Shown: positions 32,911 to 40,662 of the stretch, in pieces
How positions within the stretch are numbered: position 1 is the first letter of the stretch
Layout: each line of letters opens with the position of its first letter
Assembly: GCF_000422665.1 (NCBI RefSeq)
Contig: NZ_AUGM01000001.1
Span: 179,352 to 243,351 of the forward strand
Direction: 5' to 3'
Source of the DNA: Ferrimonas senticii DSM 18821
GTDB taxonomy: Bacteria > Pseudomonadota > Gammaproteobacteria > Enterobacterales > Shewanellaceae
Length of the DNA stretch: 64,000 nt
Notes under the pieces: model-generated
Told to the model about the DNA's origin: nothing
Seen by the model: only the letters and a program-made list of their open reading frames with translations
Database searches by the model: none
Program-made: the position numbers and the translations under genes

Positions 32911-34607
32911 GATGCTTCCTTGCACGGTCGGGTTGTAACTGGCGCCGTGACCGGCTGCCAAAAATCGTAAAAATTAAACCAGTTGAGTGGTTGTTGCAGT
33001 GTCTGGGTTTGCAGGCTTTGGGCGTAACGTTCGATGCAGTCGTTGATCTGCTGTTGTCGCTGCTGACGGGGCCCACCAATTCGGTCTGTTAGCTGTTCTA
33101 AGTGCAGCAGCGGCTGGCCACGATGGTCGCAACCGGCCAGCATGATGTAGATGGGGCAGTTCAATACTGCCGCCAGTACATAGGGACCGATTGAAAATGG
33201 CGCCGGATGGCCTAAAAAGTTGGCGTAATGGGCCCGGCTTTGGTTTCCCGCAGAGGTTCGATCACCGGCGACAAACACCAGTTCGCCTTGGTCTATGCGC
33301 TGTTGCAATAACATGGCGCTGTCGGGGCCAAGATCATCAACCTGCAGCAACTCTAACTGCGATTCAGGGTTAAGCTCGGCCATGATTTGATTGAATTTGG
33401 CGGCATGGCGGGTCAATGCCAATACCGTAATGCGGCGGCGGTAGCGACTCTGGGCGCTGGCACGAAACTGCTCGATGTTACCGAGGTGGGCGGTGATGAT
33501 CATTGCCCCTTGGCCGCTTTCAAGCTGGTCGATAAGCTGTTGCCGGTTTGGAAACTGCGCATTGTTGGTGGTTTGATGGCCACTCCATGCATCCAATTTG
33601 GCCAGCGTTGCATAACCAAAGCGCAAAAAATGACGATAGCTATCAAAGTGATTTGCATCGCCAGATAATTGTGGGTGATTAGGATCTATGGCGCGCACTT
33701 TGGCGAGATATTGCCATGATGCGGTACGTGCCTCGCGCCCAGTTAGATAGAAATAGCTAATTAATAATGGCATCACCGCGTGGCACAATAGTCGTCCGCC
33801 GTGGCCGTAAAGCCATAGAACAGCTTTTAATCCCCATAGCGCGCCGCGTTCATTGGTGCGGCTCCAGTGACGTGGACTGCGGTGCCGTTGGCGTAACAGC
33901 GTTGGCAATCGTGCCAGCATGCCAAAAACCAATTTGGTGTGCATTTTACTGATGAGCCAGTTGTCCTGTACGGCACGAAAATGGGATCGCCCTTGTTCGG
34001 GGTAGATCACTGCGGTTGGCCGTTGAATAATTGGCACCTGCTGCCAGAACTGCCGAACCATGATCTCAGTATCAAAGTCCATCCGGTCACCGATAGGTTG
34101 CTGTTGCAGCAACGTCACCGTGCTGGCCAATGGATAGACGCGAAAGCCGCACATGGTGTCTTGCAACTCCAGTGACAGGGTCTCTACCCAAACCCAGAAA
34201 TGGGTCAGGTAACGTGCGAGATAGCGGTGCGTTGGCACACTGTCATCGTATTGCGGTACCCCGGTGATCATTGCCGTGGGATTGGCATTGGCGGTGGCGA
34301 TAAGGGCGGGGATGTCGGCTAAGTCGTGTTGGCCGTCAGCATCCAACTGCAGCGCGTGACTAAAGCCTTGCTGATAGCACCAACGAAGCCCGGTTTTTAC
34401 CGCTGCGCCCTTCCCCCCATTGTAAGGGCGTTGTACCAAGGTAACCGTTGGGTATGCTGCTAGCAGCAGTTTCAGCCGGTTCTGCTCATGCTCACTTGAG
34501 CCATCATCGATCACCACGCAGGGCAGTTGATACGCCGCTAACCGCGGCAACACCGCTGCGAGTTGCTGACTGTGGTTAAAGTGGGGGATCAGGACACACA
34601 ATTTCAT
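32907..34607 (-). CDS. Glycosyltransferase family 2 / LpxL-like acyltransferase fusion
   Basis: 566 residues with two domains. The N-terminal GT2 domain (about 1-240) has CVLIPHFNHS, VVIDDGSS and the metal-binding DADGQHD at 89-95, close to dolichol-phosphate-mannose synthase types. The C-terminal half (about 260-550) is a LpxL/HtrB-like lysophospholipid acyltransferase with the His374-x4-Glu motif in TAHLGNIEQ and a hydrophobic stretch near 275-290. Such fusions occur in aryl polyene loci and presumably build the glycolipid anchor and acylate it with the polyene. Overlaps its neighbours by 4 bp on each side. Confidence 0.9.
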   Translation of the reverse strand: MKLCVLIPHFNHSQQLAAVLPRLAAYQLPCVVIDDGSSEHEQNRLKLLLAAYPTVTLVQRPYNGGKGAAVKTGLRWCYQQGFSHALQLDADGQHDLADIPALIATANANPTAMITGVPQYDDSVPTHRYLARYLTHFWVWVETLSLELQDTMCGFRVYPLASTVTLLQQQPIGDRMDFDTEIMVRQFWQQVPIIQRPTAVIYPEQGRSHFRAVQDNWLISKMHTKLVFGMLARLPTLLRQRHRSPRHWSRTNERGALWGLKAVLWLYGHGGRLLCHAVMPLLISYFYLTGREARTASWQYLAKVRAIDPNHPQLSGDANHFDSYRHFLRFGYATLAKLDAWSGHQTTNNAQFPNRQQLIDQLESGQGAMIITAHLGNIEQFRASAQSRYRRRITVLALTRHAAKFNQIMAELNPESQLELLQVDDLGPDSAMLLQQRIDQGELVFVAGDRTSAGNQSRAHYANFLGHPAPFSIGPYVLAAVLNCPIYIMLAGCDHRGQPLLHLEQLTDRIGGPRQQRQQQINDCIERYAQSLQTQTLQQPLNWFNFYDFWQPVTAPVTTRPCKEAS

Positions 34608-34963
34608 GGGCGTGGCTCGACAAAGTGGATAACGCCGCTGGAGAAACGACGTTGGTCTTGGAAGAAGCGAAAACCGATGCGGCGATCACCGATTCTCTCT
34701 AGCTCCAAAATCAGCGTTTCATCAGGATGTACCACCTGTTGGAACTTTACTTTTTCTAGCTGTGCCACCTGTCGGCCGAAGCCAAAGCGTAATTGCGCTT
34801 GCTGGATAGCCCAGTGGATCTGCACCACCCCTGGCAACACTGGGGCTTGCTGGAAGTGACCGCGCAGATAGTCCAGTTGCGGTTGGATCCGCAGCGGTAA
34901 ATGCCACCGTCCGGGGGACTGCTGGTAATCCAGCCAGATTGGCTCAATTTGGTTAAACATCAA
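34604..34963 (-). CDS. Small hotdog dehydratase (ApeI-like)
   Basis: 119 residues. The segment YLRGHFQQAPVLPGVVQIHWA is the FabA/FabZ active-site region (GHF, then PVLPGVVQ), with His in the catalytic position. In aryl polyene systems ApeI works with ApeP; the ApeP-like gene is at 24712. Start at codon 1 (34963) or 2, overlapping the ligase gene by about 10 bp. Confidence 0.87.
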   Translation of the reverse strand: MMFNQIEPIWLDYQQSPGRWHLPLRIQPQLDYLRGHFQQAPVLPGVVQIHWAIQQAQLRFGFGRQVAQLEKVKFQQVVHPDETLILELERIGDRRIGFRFFQDQRRFSSGVIHFVEPRP

Positions 34964-36245
34964 ATATTTCTCTTAACTGCTGCTGCGGCAACTTGCCTTG
35001 GGCGGTGTACGGCAGGGCATTCAAATAACGCCAGCGCCGGGGCAAGGTGGTGCGATCGAAATACTGCAGCAGATGCTGTTTTAAGCTTTGCGCGTAGCGA
35101 TGGTTACCTAATTGCGTCCGTCGTTGTTGGCCTGTTGTGGTAAGTACCAATATCGCGCCAAGTTGTGGTCTGACGTGGGCAAGCGGCACTAATACCGCTT
35201 GTTCGACCTCAGGGTGGGCGAGCAGATGTGCCTCCATTTGCGCCAGCGATAGACGCTTTTCGGCAAGCTTAATGACGCGATCGGCGCGGCCTTGCAGCTC
35301 AAAGTGTTGCCCTGAAAGCTCGACCAAGTCGTCGGTCAGGTATCGATTGTTGTCGGCCAAAAACGGCGACTGGATCTGTAATCGTTGTTGCTGACTGGCA
35401 ATGATCACTCCCGGTAGCGGTTGCCACAGTGGTGAGGGCTGTTCGGTGCTCACCTGACGCCAGGCGATGCCACCGGTCTCGGTGCTGCCAAACACCTCAA
35501 TGGCGCCATTACGCCAACGTTTTACTAACTGCATCGCGCAGTGGCTCGGCAATGGCCCGCCCGAACTGAAAGTGACCTGTGGTGCGAGCGTGATTTCATG
35601 GTCGAGCCGCGACAAAAGAGCGGGGCTGGCGATCAAGGATATAGCGCCATAATGTTGCTGGATCGCAGCAATCTGTTCGGGGTATGCCAGGGTTGTCGCC
35701 CAAAATGGGCGGCCAGCGCAAAAAGGCCATAACAACCGAAATAGCAAGCCGTAGATGTGCTGATGACTGACGGTCGCCACCACCAGACTGGTTCCCAACT
35801 GTTGCCCAAACAGGGATTCGAGTGCGCAAATTTCCCTTTCTATCTGTCCCAGTTGTTTCTCGACCGCTTTGGCCTCGCCGCTGCTGCCAGAGGTGTAGAT
35901 CTGCAGCGAAGCGCCGGTTTGCCACTGTGGTGGGCGCGGCGATTGCACCTTTGGTAACGGTTGTCGATGTAGTACCAGATCCACACTATGTGTCAGCTGC
36001 GTAAGGGTTTGTGGGGCATCGTTGGCTGGCAGCACGATGGTTTTACCGAGTCCGAGCAATGCCAACAGTTGCACTAAAAAGTGGTAGCTGCAGGGGTGAT
36101 ATAACAGCACTCGTTGGCCGCTAGAAGCCAGAGTGGCTTGCATAGCGGCGACTTGCTGCCGTAACTGATCGCGGCTAACCGGCCCACATTCAGTCAAGCA
36201 TAATAGCTGTTCGTCGCTGGCCAATAAGGCACGCTTAATGGTCAT
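34953..36245 (-). CDS. AMP-dependent acyl ligase (ApeH-like acyl-ACP or acyl-CoA synthetase)
   Basis: 430 residues, shorter than most ANL ligases (about 500), the usual size in these loci. Phosphate loop YTSGSSGEAKAVEK (117-130), FGSTETGGIAWR as the A5-type motif, then YLTDDLVEL and LQGRADRVIKLAEKRL before the C-terminal domain. It would activate the aryl acid produced by the ammonia-lyase and load it on an ACP. Overlaps the membrane-protein gene by 11 bp. Confidence 0.88.
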   Translation of the reverse strand: MTIKRALLASDEQLLCLTECGPVSRDQLRQQVAAMQATLASSGQRVLLYHPCSYHFLVQLLALLGLGKTIVLPANDAPQTLTQLTHSVDLVLHRQPLPKVQSPRPPQWQTGASLQIYTSGSSGEAKAVEKQLGQIEREICALESLFGQQLGTSLVVATVSHQHIYGLLFRLLWPFCAGRPFWATTLAYPEQIAAIQQHYGAISLIASPALLSRLDHEITLAPQVTFSSGGPLPSHCAMQLVKRWRNGAIEVFGSTETGGIAWRQVSTEQPSPLWQPLPGVIIASQQQRLQIQSPFLADNNRYLTDDLVELSGQHFELQGRADRVIKLAEKRLSLAQMEAHLLAHPEVEQAVLVPLAHVRPQLGAILVLTTTGQQRRTQLGNHRYAQSLKQHLLQYFDRTTLPRRWRYLNALPYTAQGKLPQQQLREIFDV

Positions 36246-36777
36246 TGGCGGGCTCCGATTTAGGCCGAATTAGCCATTCGGCGAGCAGCAGCAACGCCAT
36301 TAACAAGTAAGCGATAAAGCCGTTGTACCAGAGCCACAACTGCTGATTAGCAAGCAGTACGGTGGTTGCGGCAATGCTGCCATTGATGACGAAGAAACCA
36401 CACCATACTTGGGTAACGCGGCGCAGATAGGGGCGCGCCGCAACCGGTAACGTTGGCTGACGCAGCCGTGCCAAGCATTCAATCATCGACTGCTGTTGGC
36501 GCAGACTTAAGGCAAACAGCAGTAACATGGTCGCGTTGATCAACACCGGATACCAATGCAACAAAACCTCATTGCGGGTAATGGCGTACGCACCAATTAA
36601 TAGCATCCCTGCCAAACTGATCAGGCGCTGTTGTGGTTGTAGCCAGCTTCGCAGCAGCAATAGGGCAAGCATCACCATTGCTAACCATTCGCCAAGGCCA
36701 TAGCTAAGTGCTCCCACTACCAAAAACGGGTACCCCAGCGTGGCGACCGCTAGCAATGGGATAATCAACCTTTTCAT
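36235..36777 (-). CDS. COG4648-type inner-membrane protein of the aryl polyene operon
   Basis: 180 residues with five or six hydrophobic helices and short loops (WLAMVMLALLLLRSWLQPQQ, VINGSIAATTVLLA). Small membrane proteins of this type sit beside the ACP genes in most aryl polyene loci. No catalytic motif is visible. Its role is not known to me. The start is directly adjacent to the ACP stop. Confidence 0.8.
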   Translation of the reverse strand: MKRLIIPLLAVATLGYPFLVVGALSYGLGEWLAMVMLALLLLRSWLQPQQRLISLAGMLLIGAYAITRNEVLLHWYPVLINATMLLLFALSLRQQQSMIECLARLRQPTLPVAARPYLRRVTQVWCGFFVINGSIAATTVLLANQQLWLWYNGFIAYLLMALLLLAEWLIRPKSEPANDH

Positions 36778-37023
36778 CTAGGCGCTAACCAACTGCTCCA
36801 ATGCATCAAGCACGTCATCTACCGTTCGTACCGCTTTGAATTCATCGGGGTTAATTTTTACCCCTGTCACCTGTTGCAGTTTGATCACCAGGTCAACCGC
36901 ATCGATGCTGTCGAGATCCAGTTGTTCGTATAGGTGGGTGCCCGGTTGGATATCAGCGGCATTGATCTCGAACTCTTCAACCAAGATATCGCGCAGTTGA
37001 TTCAACAGTTGTTCACGAGTCAT
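36778..37023 (-). CDS. Acyl carrier protein (ApeF-like)
   Basis: 81 residues, acidic four-helix ACP. The 4'-phosphopantetheine serine is Ser39 in LDLDSIDAVDLV. Carries the growing polyene chain. Its start overlaps the preceding ACP gene by 4 bp. Confidence 0.93.
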   Translation of the reverse strand: MTREQLLNQLRDILVEEFEINAADIQPGTHLYEQLDLDSIDAVDLVIKLQQVTGVKINPDEFKAVRTVDDVLDALEQLVSA

Positions 37024-37292
37024 TGGGCTACCTCAGCGGTTTGATGCGATCGAATAAAAGTGGCGAGGCTAGCGACATTGGCAAAATGGGCTCGAGTATC
37101 GGCAGCGTTGGCGTCAAGTTTGATGCCATATTGGCGTTTAATGGCAACGCCTAATTCCAATGCATCGATCGAGTCCAACCCCAATCCGTCAACGAACAGC
37201 GGAGCGTGGCTATCGATCTCCTCTGGGGTGAGATCTTCAAGTTCCAGACAATCGATAATCAGTTGTTTAATTTGTTGTTCTAATTGATTCAT
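37020..37292 (-). CDS. Acyl carrier protein (ApeE-like)
   Basis: 90 residues from ATG 37292; earlier in-frame codons lie deeper inside the acyltransferase gene. Modification site Ser41 in LGLDSIDALELGV. It is less acidic in its last helix than the neighbouring ACP. Two ACPs side by side are the rule in aryl polyene clusters, one probably for the starter and one for extension; this split is inference. Confidence 0.92.
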   Translation of the reverse strand: MNQLEQQIKQLIIDCLELEDLTPEEIDSHAPLFVDGLGLDSIDALELGVAIKRQYGIKLDANAADTRAHFANVASLATFIRSHQTAEVAQ

Positions 37293-38055
37293 TAATGGAT
37301 AACTCCTGATTGAATTTGGTGGCAATCGCCCGTGTTAATTGGCGCACTTGGCGGCTTTCCGGTAGGTGTTGAGCGATTGGGTATCGCCATGGCGCAGCGA
37401 CCGACAACGTCAGCGTAAAACGGCGCGGTGCTACCTGATACCAAGGGGTGCCTTTGGTTAGTGTCGTTGGTGTGCAATCGATGATCACGGGGATTACCGG
37501 AGGTTTACTACGAAGCATTATCCTTGCGGTGCCCCGTTGCAGTTTAAGCGGGCGGCCAGGTGTGGTGCGGGTGCCTTCGGGAAAAATGATCAGATTGTCG
37601 CCACAACGAAGGCGTTGCTCGCAGGCGCTGATCACCTGCTCTGGATCGTTGTTGGCGATATAGCCGGCGCCTTTAAGTACAAATCGGGTAAAAGGATTAT
37701 GAAACAACGATTCTTTAACAATGCAGTTGGTGTGCGGTACGCTGGCAATCAGTATTACCACGTCCAGCAGCGATGGGTGGTTGGCGATAATTAGCGTGCC
37801 AGTGGCTCTGGCCAATTGCTGTTGCTGGTGTACTTCGACTTTGGCTACCCACAGCAGTTGCAAAAAGCCAACAAAACCGCGGAACATCAAATGCACTAAT
37901 CGCTGGGCACGTCGCTCTTTAGTTAAACGATCCCCAGGTAAGCAGTTTAATAACGGGAATAACGTTAAGCCGGTAACCAGACCACCAATACCAAAGAGCG
38001 CGAAACTGCTGCCGGTGGCGACAATTCGATAGCCGTAATACAGGTGCGCTAACAT
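37267..38055 (-). CDS. PlsC-like acyltransferase (1-acylglycerol-3-phosphate acyltransferase family)
   Basis: 262 residues from ATG 38055, which overlaps the preceding stop by one base (TGATG). N-terminal membrane anchor, then the LPLAT motifs: block I NHPSLLDVV (H-x4-D) and block III FPEGTRT. It probably transfers an acyl chain, either fatty or polyene, to the lipid anchor. A dedicated acyltransferase of this type is standard in these operons. Its tail overlaps the ACP gene by 26 bp. Confidence 0.88.
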   Translation of the reverse strand: MLAHLYYGYRIVATGSSFALFGIGGLVTGLTLFPLLNCLPGDRLTKERRAQRLVHLMFRGFVGFLQLLWVAKVEVHQQQQLARATGTLIIANHPSLLDVVILIASVPHTNCIVKESLFHNPFTRFVLKGAGYIANNDPEQVISACEQRLRCGDNLIIFPEGTRTTPGRPLKLQRGTARIMLRSKPPVIPVIIDCTPTTLTKGTPWYQVAPRRFTLTLSVAAPWRYPIAQHLPESRQVRQLTRAIATKFNQELSINESIRTTN

Positions 38056-38756
38056 CACTGCAGCGTCCACTGAAAGTGGGCATGTTGACCGATATATTGG
38101 CCGGTACCGCCGCCGTGTTTAAGGGTATCAAGCAGTTGCCAAGCCAGTGACGAGACGCAATCGGACGAAGCAACTGCCTGTTTGCTGATGGTTAATTGAA
38201 AATCGGCAGGAGCACCGAGCTCTAGCGCCAGTGCCAGTGGTTTCAGTGGCGGCTGAAAGTGTTGCAATGGTTCTGGCAGTGGATCGTCGACAAACACCAG
38301 CAATAGCGACTGTTGTTGCAGTAGTTGGCCATAAGCTTCGACCAAGGCAGCAAATAGGGTTTGCTCTCCGGCTGCAATCGCGGTGGCTGCTGCGGTGTGT
38401 TGAAATTGAATACCAAAGGCTCCAGCAGCAGTGTTATGAACCGACTGACTAAAGCGGGTTGGTGATAATGGTTGGCGTTGCGCCAAGGTTGACAGCAACT
38501 CAGTGGTTTGGCTGACTTCACCGTGCGTTGAGGCAAACACCGTTACTGTTTGTGTGTCATTTATCAGCGGTTGTGACACGGCCAATGCCATCTGGCTTAG
38601 GCGGGTTAACCGTCGCCGTGCCATTGGTGCCACAAAAGGCAGTGCTGGCAGGTGATTTTTACCTGTTTTGACTTGCCAAGGTGACGCTAAAACCGTTGCC
38701 GACGATGGGTACCAATAACGCCACTGGCGCAGCGGCACAGAGATGGTAGACATCAA
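38055..38756 (-). CDS. Chain-length-factor-like ketosynthase fragment (ApeC type), first gene of the operon
   Basis: 233 residues with only the N-terminal half of a ketosynthase fold. The family motif LSPTRFSQSVHNTAAG is clear, but the segment that should carry the active-site Cys reads TAAATAIAAGEQ, without Cys. It therefore cannot condense and probably pairs with one of the true ketosynthases to set chain length. Start at codon 1 or 2. It heads a run of 19 minus-strand genes with gaps no larger than a few bases. Confidence 0.88.
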   Translation of the reverse strand: MMSTISVPLRQWRYWYPSSATVLASPWQVKTGKNHLPALPFVAPMARRRLTRLSQMALAVSQPLINDTQTVTVFASTHGEVSQTTELLSTLAQRQPLSPTRFSQSVHNTAAGAFGIQFQHTAAATAIAAGEQTLFAALVEAYGQLLQQQSLLLVFVDDPLPEPLQHFQPPLKPLALALELGAPADFQLTISKQAVASSDCVSSLAWQLLDTLKHGGGTGQYIGQHAHFQWTLQ

Positions 38757-39041
38757 TTAATTCATCCGTGAATTGTTGGTTGGTGCTGTGTTACTGGAAG
38801 TTAGAATACCAGTAAGATTACATAGTGCAATAAGTTACTCGGTGGTTTTGAAAGTGCTGAATGGTTGCTGTGATGTTGACTTTAGGTTCTCAGGGACAGA
38901 TCGAAACTTTTTTCTATGATTTTATTCTTGGTCTTTTTGCCTTGTTTTTGTTGAAGTTTATGGTGATTGTTGTGGTTGTTGTGAGTAACAATGAAATTAA
39001 ACTTAGTAATGTAATTGGTTGCTTGTGATATATCCGGTCAG
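38757..39041. promoter_or_regulatory. AT-rich divergent promoter region of the aryl polyene operon and the PPTase gene
   Basis: About 285 bases, visibly richer in A+T than the surroundings, with T/G-rich runs. It must drive both the 19-gene operon and the divergent PPTase. No regulator gene lies beside it. Low GC suggests control by a nucleoid silencer; that is inference. Confidence 0.6.
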
Positions 39042-39638
39042 ATGTCTTTAGAATATAGTGATTTTAAATTACCAAATGATTTAACTTTGGTAATAAATAT
39101 TGCGAGAAAACAATACGGCCTGCTAATTGGAAAGTTTGCGATGCAAGATTCGCGAGTTCAAAATAAACGACGGCAGTTTGACGTTAGTCGGCAGTTGCTC
39201 AGCGCAGTGACGTTGAAGCAGCCGGCGTTAGCGGGTTGGTACAAACGAGATGATGGGCGTCCGTTGGTTCCGTGTTGGCCTCTTGGCGGCTTATCCATTA
39301 GCCACAGCGAACAAACCGTAGCGCTGGCCTACAGCAAAACGGGGCAGATAGGCATCGATGTGCAGTGGCAGCTATCACGGCATAGTGTGACCCAATTGGC
39401 AGAGATGTACCGTTGCCACGAAGCAGACTTTTATCGTTATTGGACGATTTACGAAGCGGCTTTTAAGGCTGGATGTTTGGTTACTCGGCCGACGCAACTG
39501 CAGGCCTATCGCCTGATGACGCTGGCACCAGGGTGGTATTACTGGGTCGGCGAGGTTGAACCCGATTGCACTCTGGCATTGGTCTCGGATAAAGTTAAAT
39601 TAATGCAACAATTTGTAGAGCTACTACCCTCATTCTGA
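39042..39638 (+). CDS. 4'-phosphopantetheinyl transferase, Sfp/AcpT type
   Basis: 198 residues from ATG 39042 (a TTG at 39015 is in frame). Motifs: ISHSEQTVALAYS, IGIDVQW with metal-binding Asp106 (the usual Glu two residues on is Gln108), and WTIYEAAFK (134-142) with Glu138 and Lys142, the P3 motif. It converts apo-ACP to holo-ACP with CoA. Placed head to head with the polyene operon, it most likely serves the two ACPs there. The first 50 residues are AT-rich and less conserved. Confidence 0.88.
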   Translation: MSLEYSDFKLPNDLTLVINIARKQYGLLIGKFAMQDSRVQNKRRQFDVSRQLLSAVTLKQPALAGWYKRDDGRPLVPCWPLGGLSISHSEQTVALAYSKTGQIGIDVQWQLSRHSVTQLAEMYRCHEADFYRYWTIYEAAFKAGCLVTRPTQLQAYRLMTLAPGWYYWVGEVEPDCTLALVSDKVKLMQQFVELLPSF

Positions 39639-39699
39639 CTGATCACTCCTGCGCAGGTCGCGTAATGATTTCGGTGTTCAGCAGAAGTTTGAGGTAGTG

Positions 39700-40662
39700 A
39701 TGCGCTGGTTAATGCTGATAGCGCTGTGGTCGCTTGCAGGTTGCAGTCCGTTTTATGCTCCGGATCAAGAGATCCGCATGCTTGCCAAAGATTATTCCCA
39801 TCAGGTCACTGACTATTACCTACGTTCAAGTTCCGGAAACTCGTTGCATCTGCAATACCATCGCAGCAGCCAGCCCGAACCCAGTTTATTAATCCACTTT
39901 CACGGCAACGCTGGCAACCTAAGCAAAACCGCGGAAAAATCAGTGTGGTTGGTTGAACATGGTTATGACGTGCTGCTGTTCGATTACTCCGGCTACGGTC
40001 AAAGCCAAGGCCGAGCGAGCCGCGAGGCATTGCGACAAGATGGCATCAGCGTACTTAACCACGTCGTGAATTGGACCGATGTCAGGCACTCACAGCGATA
40101 TTTACTTGGCACTTCGATGGGGGGCGCGGTTGTTGTCGACGCCCTCGCAAGCTCGGGATTACAACAGCAGTTTGACCTGCTGGTGGTCGACAGTTCGTTC
40201 GACCAGTACTCGTTGCTGGCTGGAGATGTGGTTAGTCGGTATCCATTTGGGCGCTGGCTGAGCTCAATGGCTCGCACCTTTGTCTCTGACCAACATTCAC
40301 CCAAAGATCAAATTGCCCAACTTGACGACATTCCGCTGCTGATTGCTCATTGCCAAAGCGATGGCTTAATCCCGTCACAACGTGGCTTCGAACTGTTCTC
40401 TGCCGCGACTGGTGACAAGGCGTTTTGGTTATTGCCCCAGTGCCGCCACGCTCGCACCTTCACCGCCGAGTTTCCTGAGCATCAGCGGTTGTTGTTGGCA
40501 CAGTTGCAGCAGTTTAAACCCGATAGCGGCCAAGCTGCGATAGGGCTAATGACCGCCCAGCAATTGATAAGCCAGTCGCAGTCGACGCCACTGGTGACAC
40601 TCACGATGGAGGCACCTACATCGACCGTAACCGATCAAGATCCGGAGGCAGAGTTTCAATGA
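39700..40662 (+). CDS. Lipoprotein alpha/beta hydrolase
   Basis: 320 residues from ATG 39700 with gaggt 5 nt before. Lipobox LAGC, Cys15. Alpha/beta hydrolase core: oxyanion HFHGNAGN, nucleophile GTSMGGA, acid in CQSDGLIP and histidine in QCRHARTF, like BEM46/YqiA-type serine hydrolases. The last 60 residues are a polar tail, and its final 47 bp overlap the end of the convergent antiporter gene. Possible esterase acting on envelope lipids. It lies 61 bp after the PPTase gene on the same strand and may be cotranscribed. Confidence 0.85.
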   Translation: MRWLMLIALWSLAGCSPFYAPDQEIRMLAKDYSHQVTDYYLRSSSGNSLHLQYHRSSQPEPSLLIHFHGNAGNLSKTAEKSVWLVEHGYDVLLFDYSGYGQSQGRASREALRQDGISVLNHVVNWTDVRHSQRYLLGTSMGGAVVVDALASSGLQQQFDLLVVDSSFDQYSLLAGDVVSRYPFGRWLSSMARTFVSDQHSPKDQIAQLDDIPLLIAHCQSDGLIPSQRGFELFSAATGDKAFWLLPQCRHARTFTAEFPEHQRLLLAQLQQFKPDSGQAAIGLMTAQQLISQSQSTPLVTLTMEAPTSTVTDQDPEAEFQ

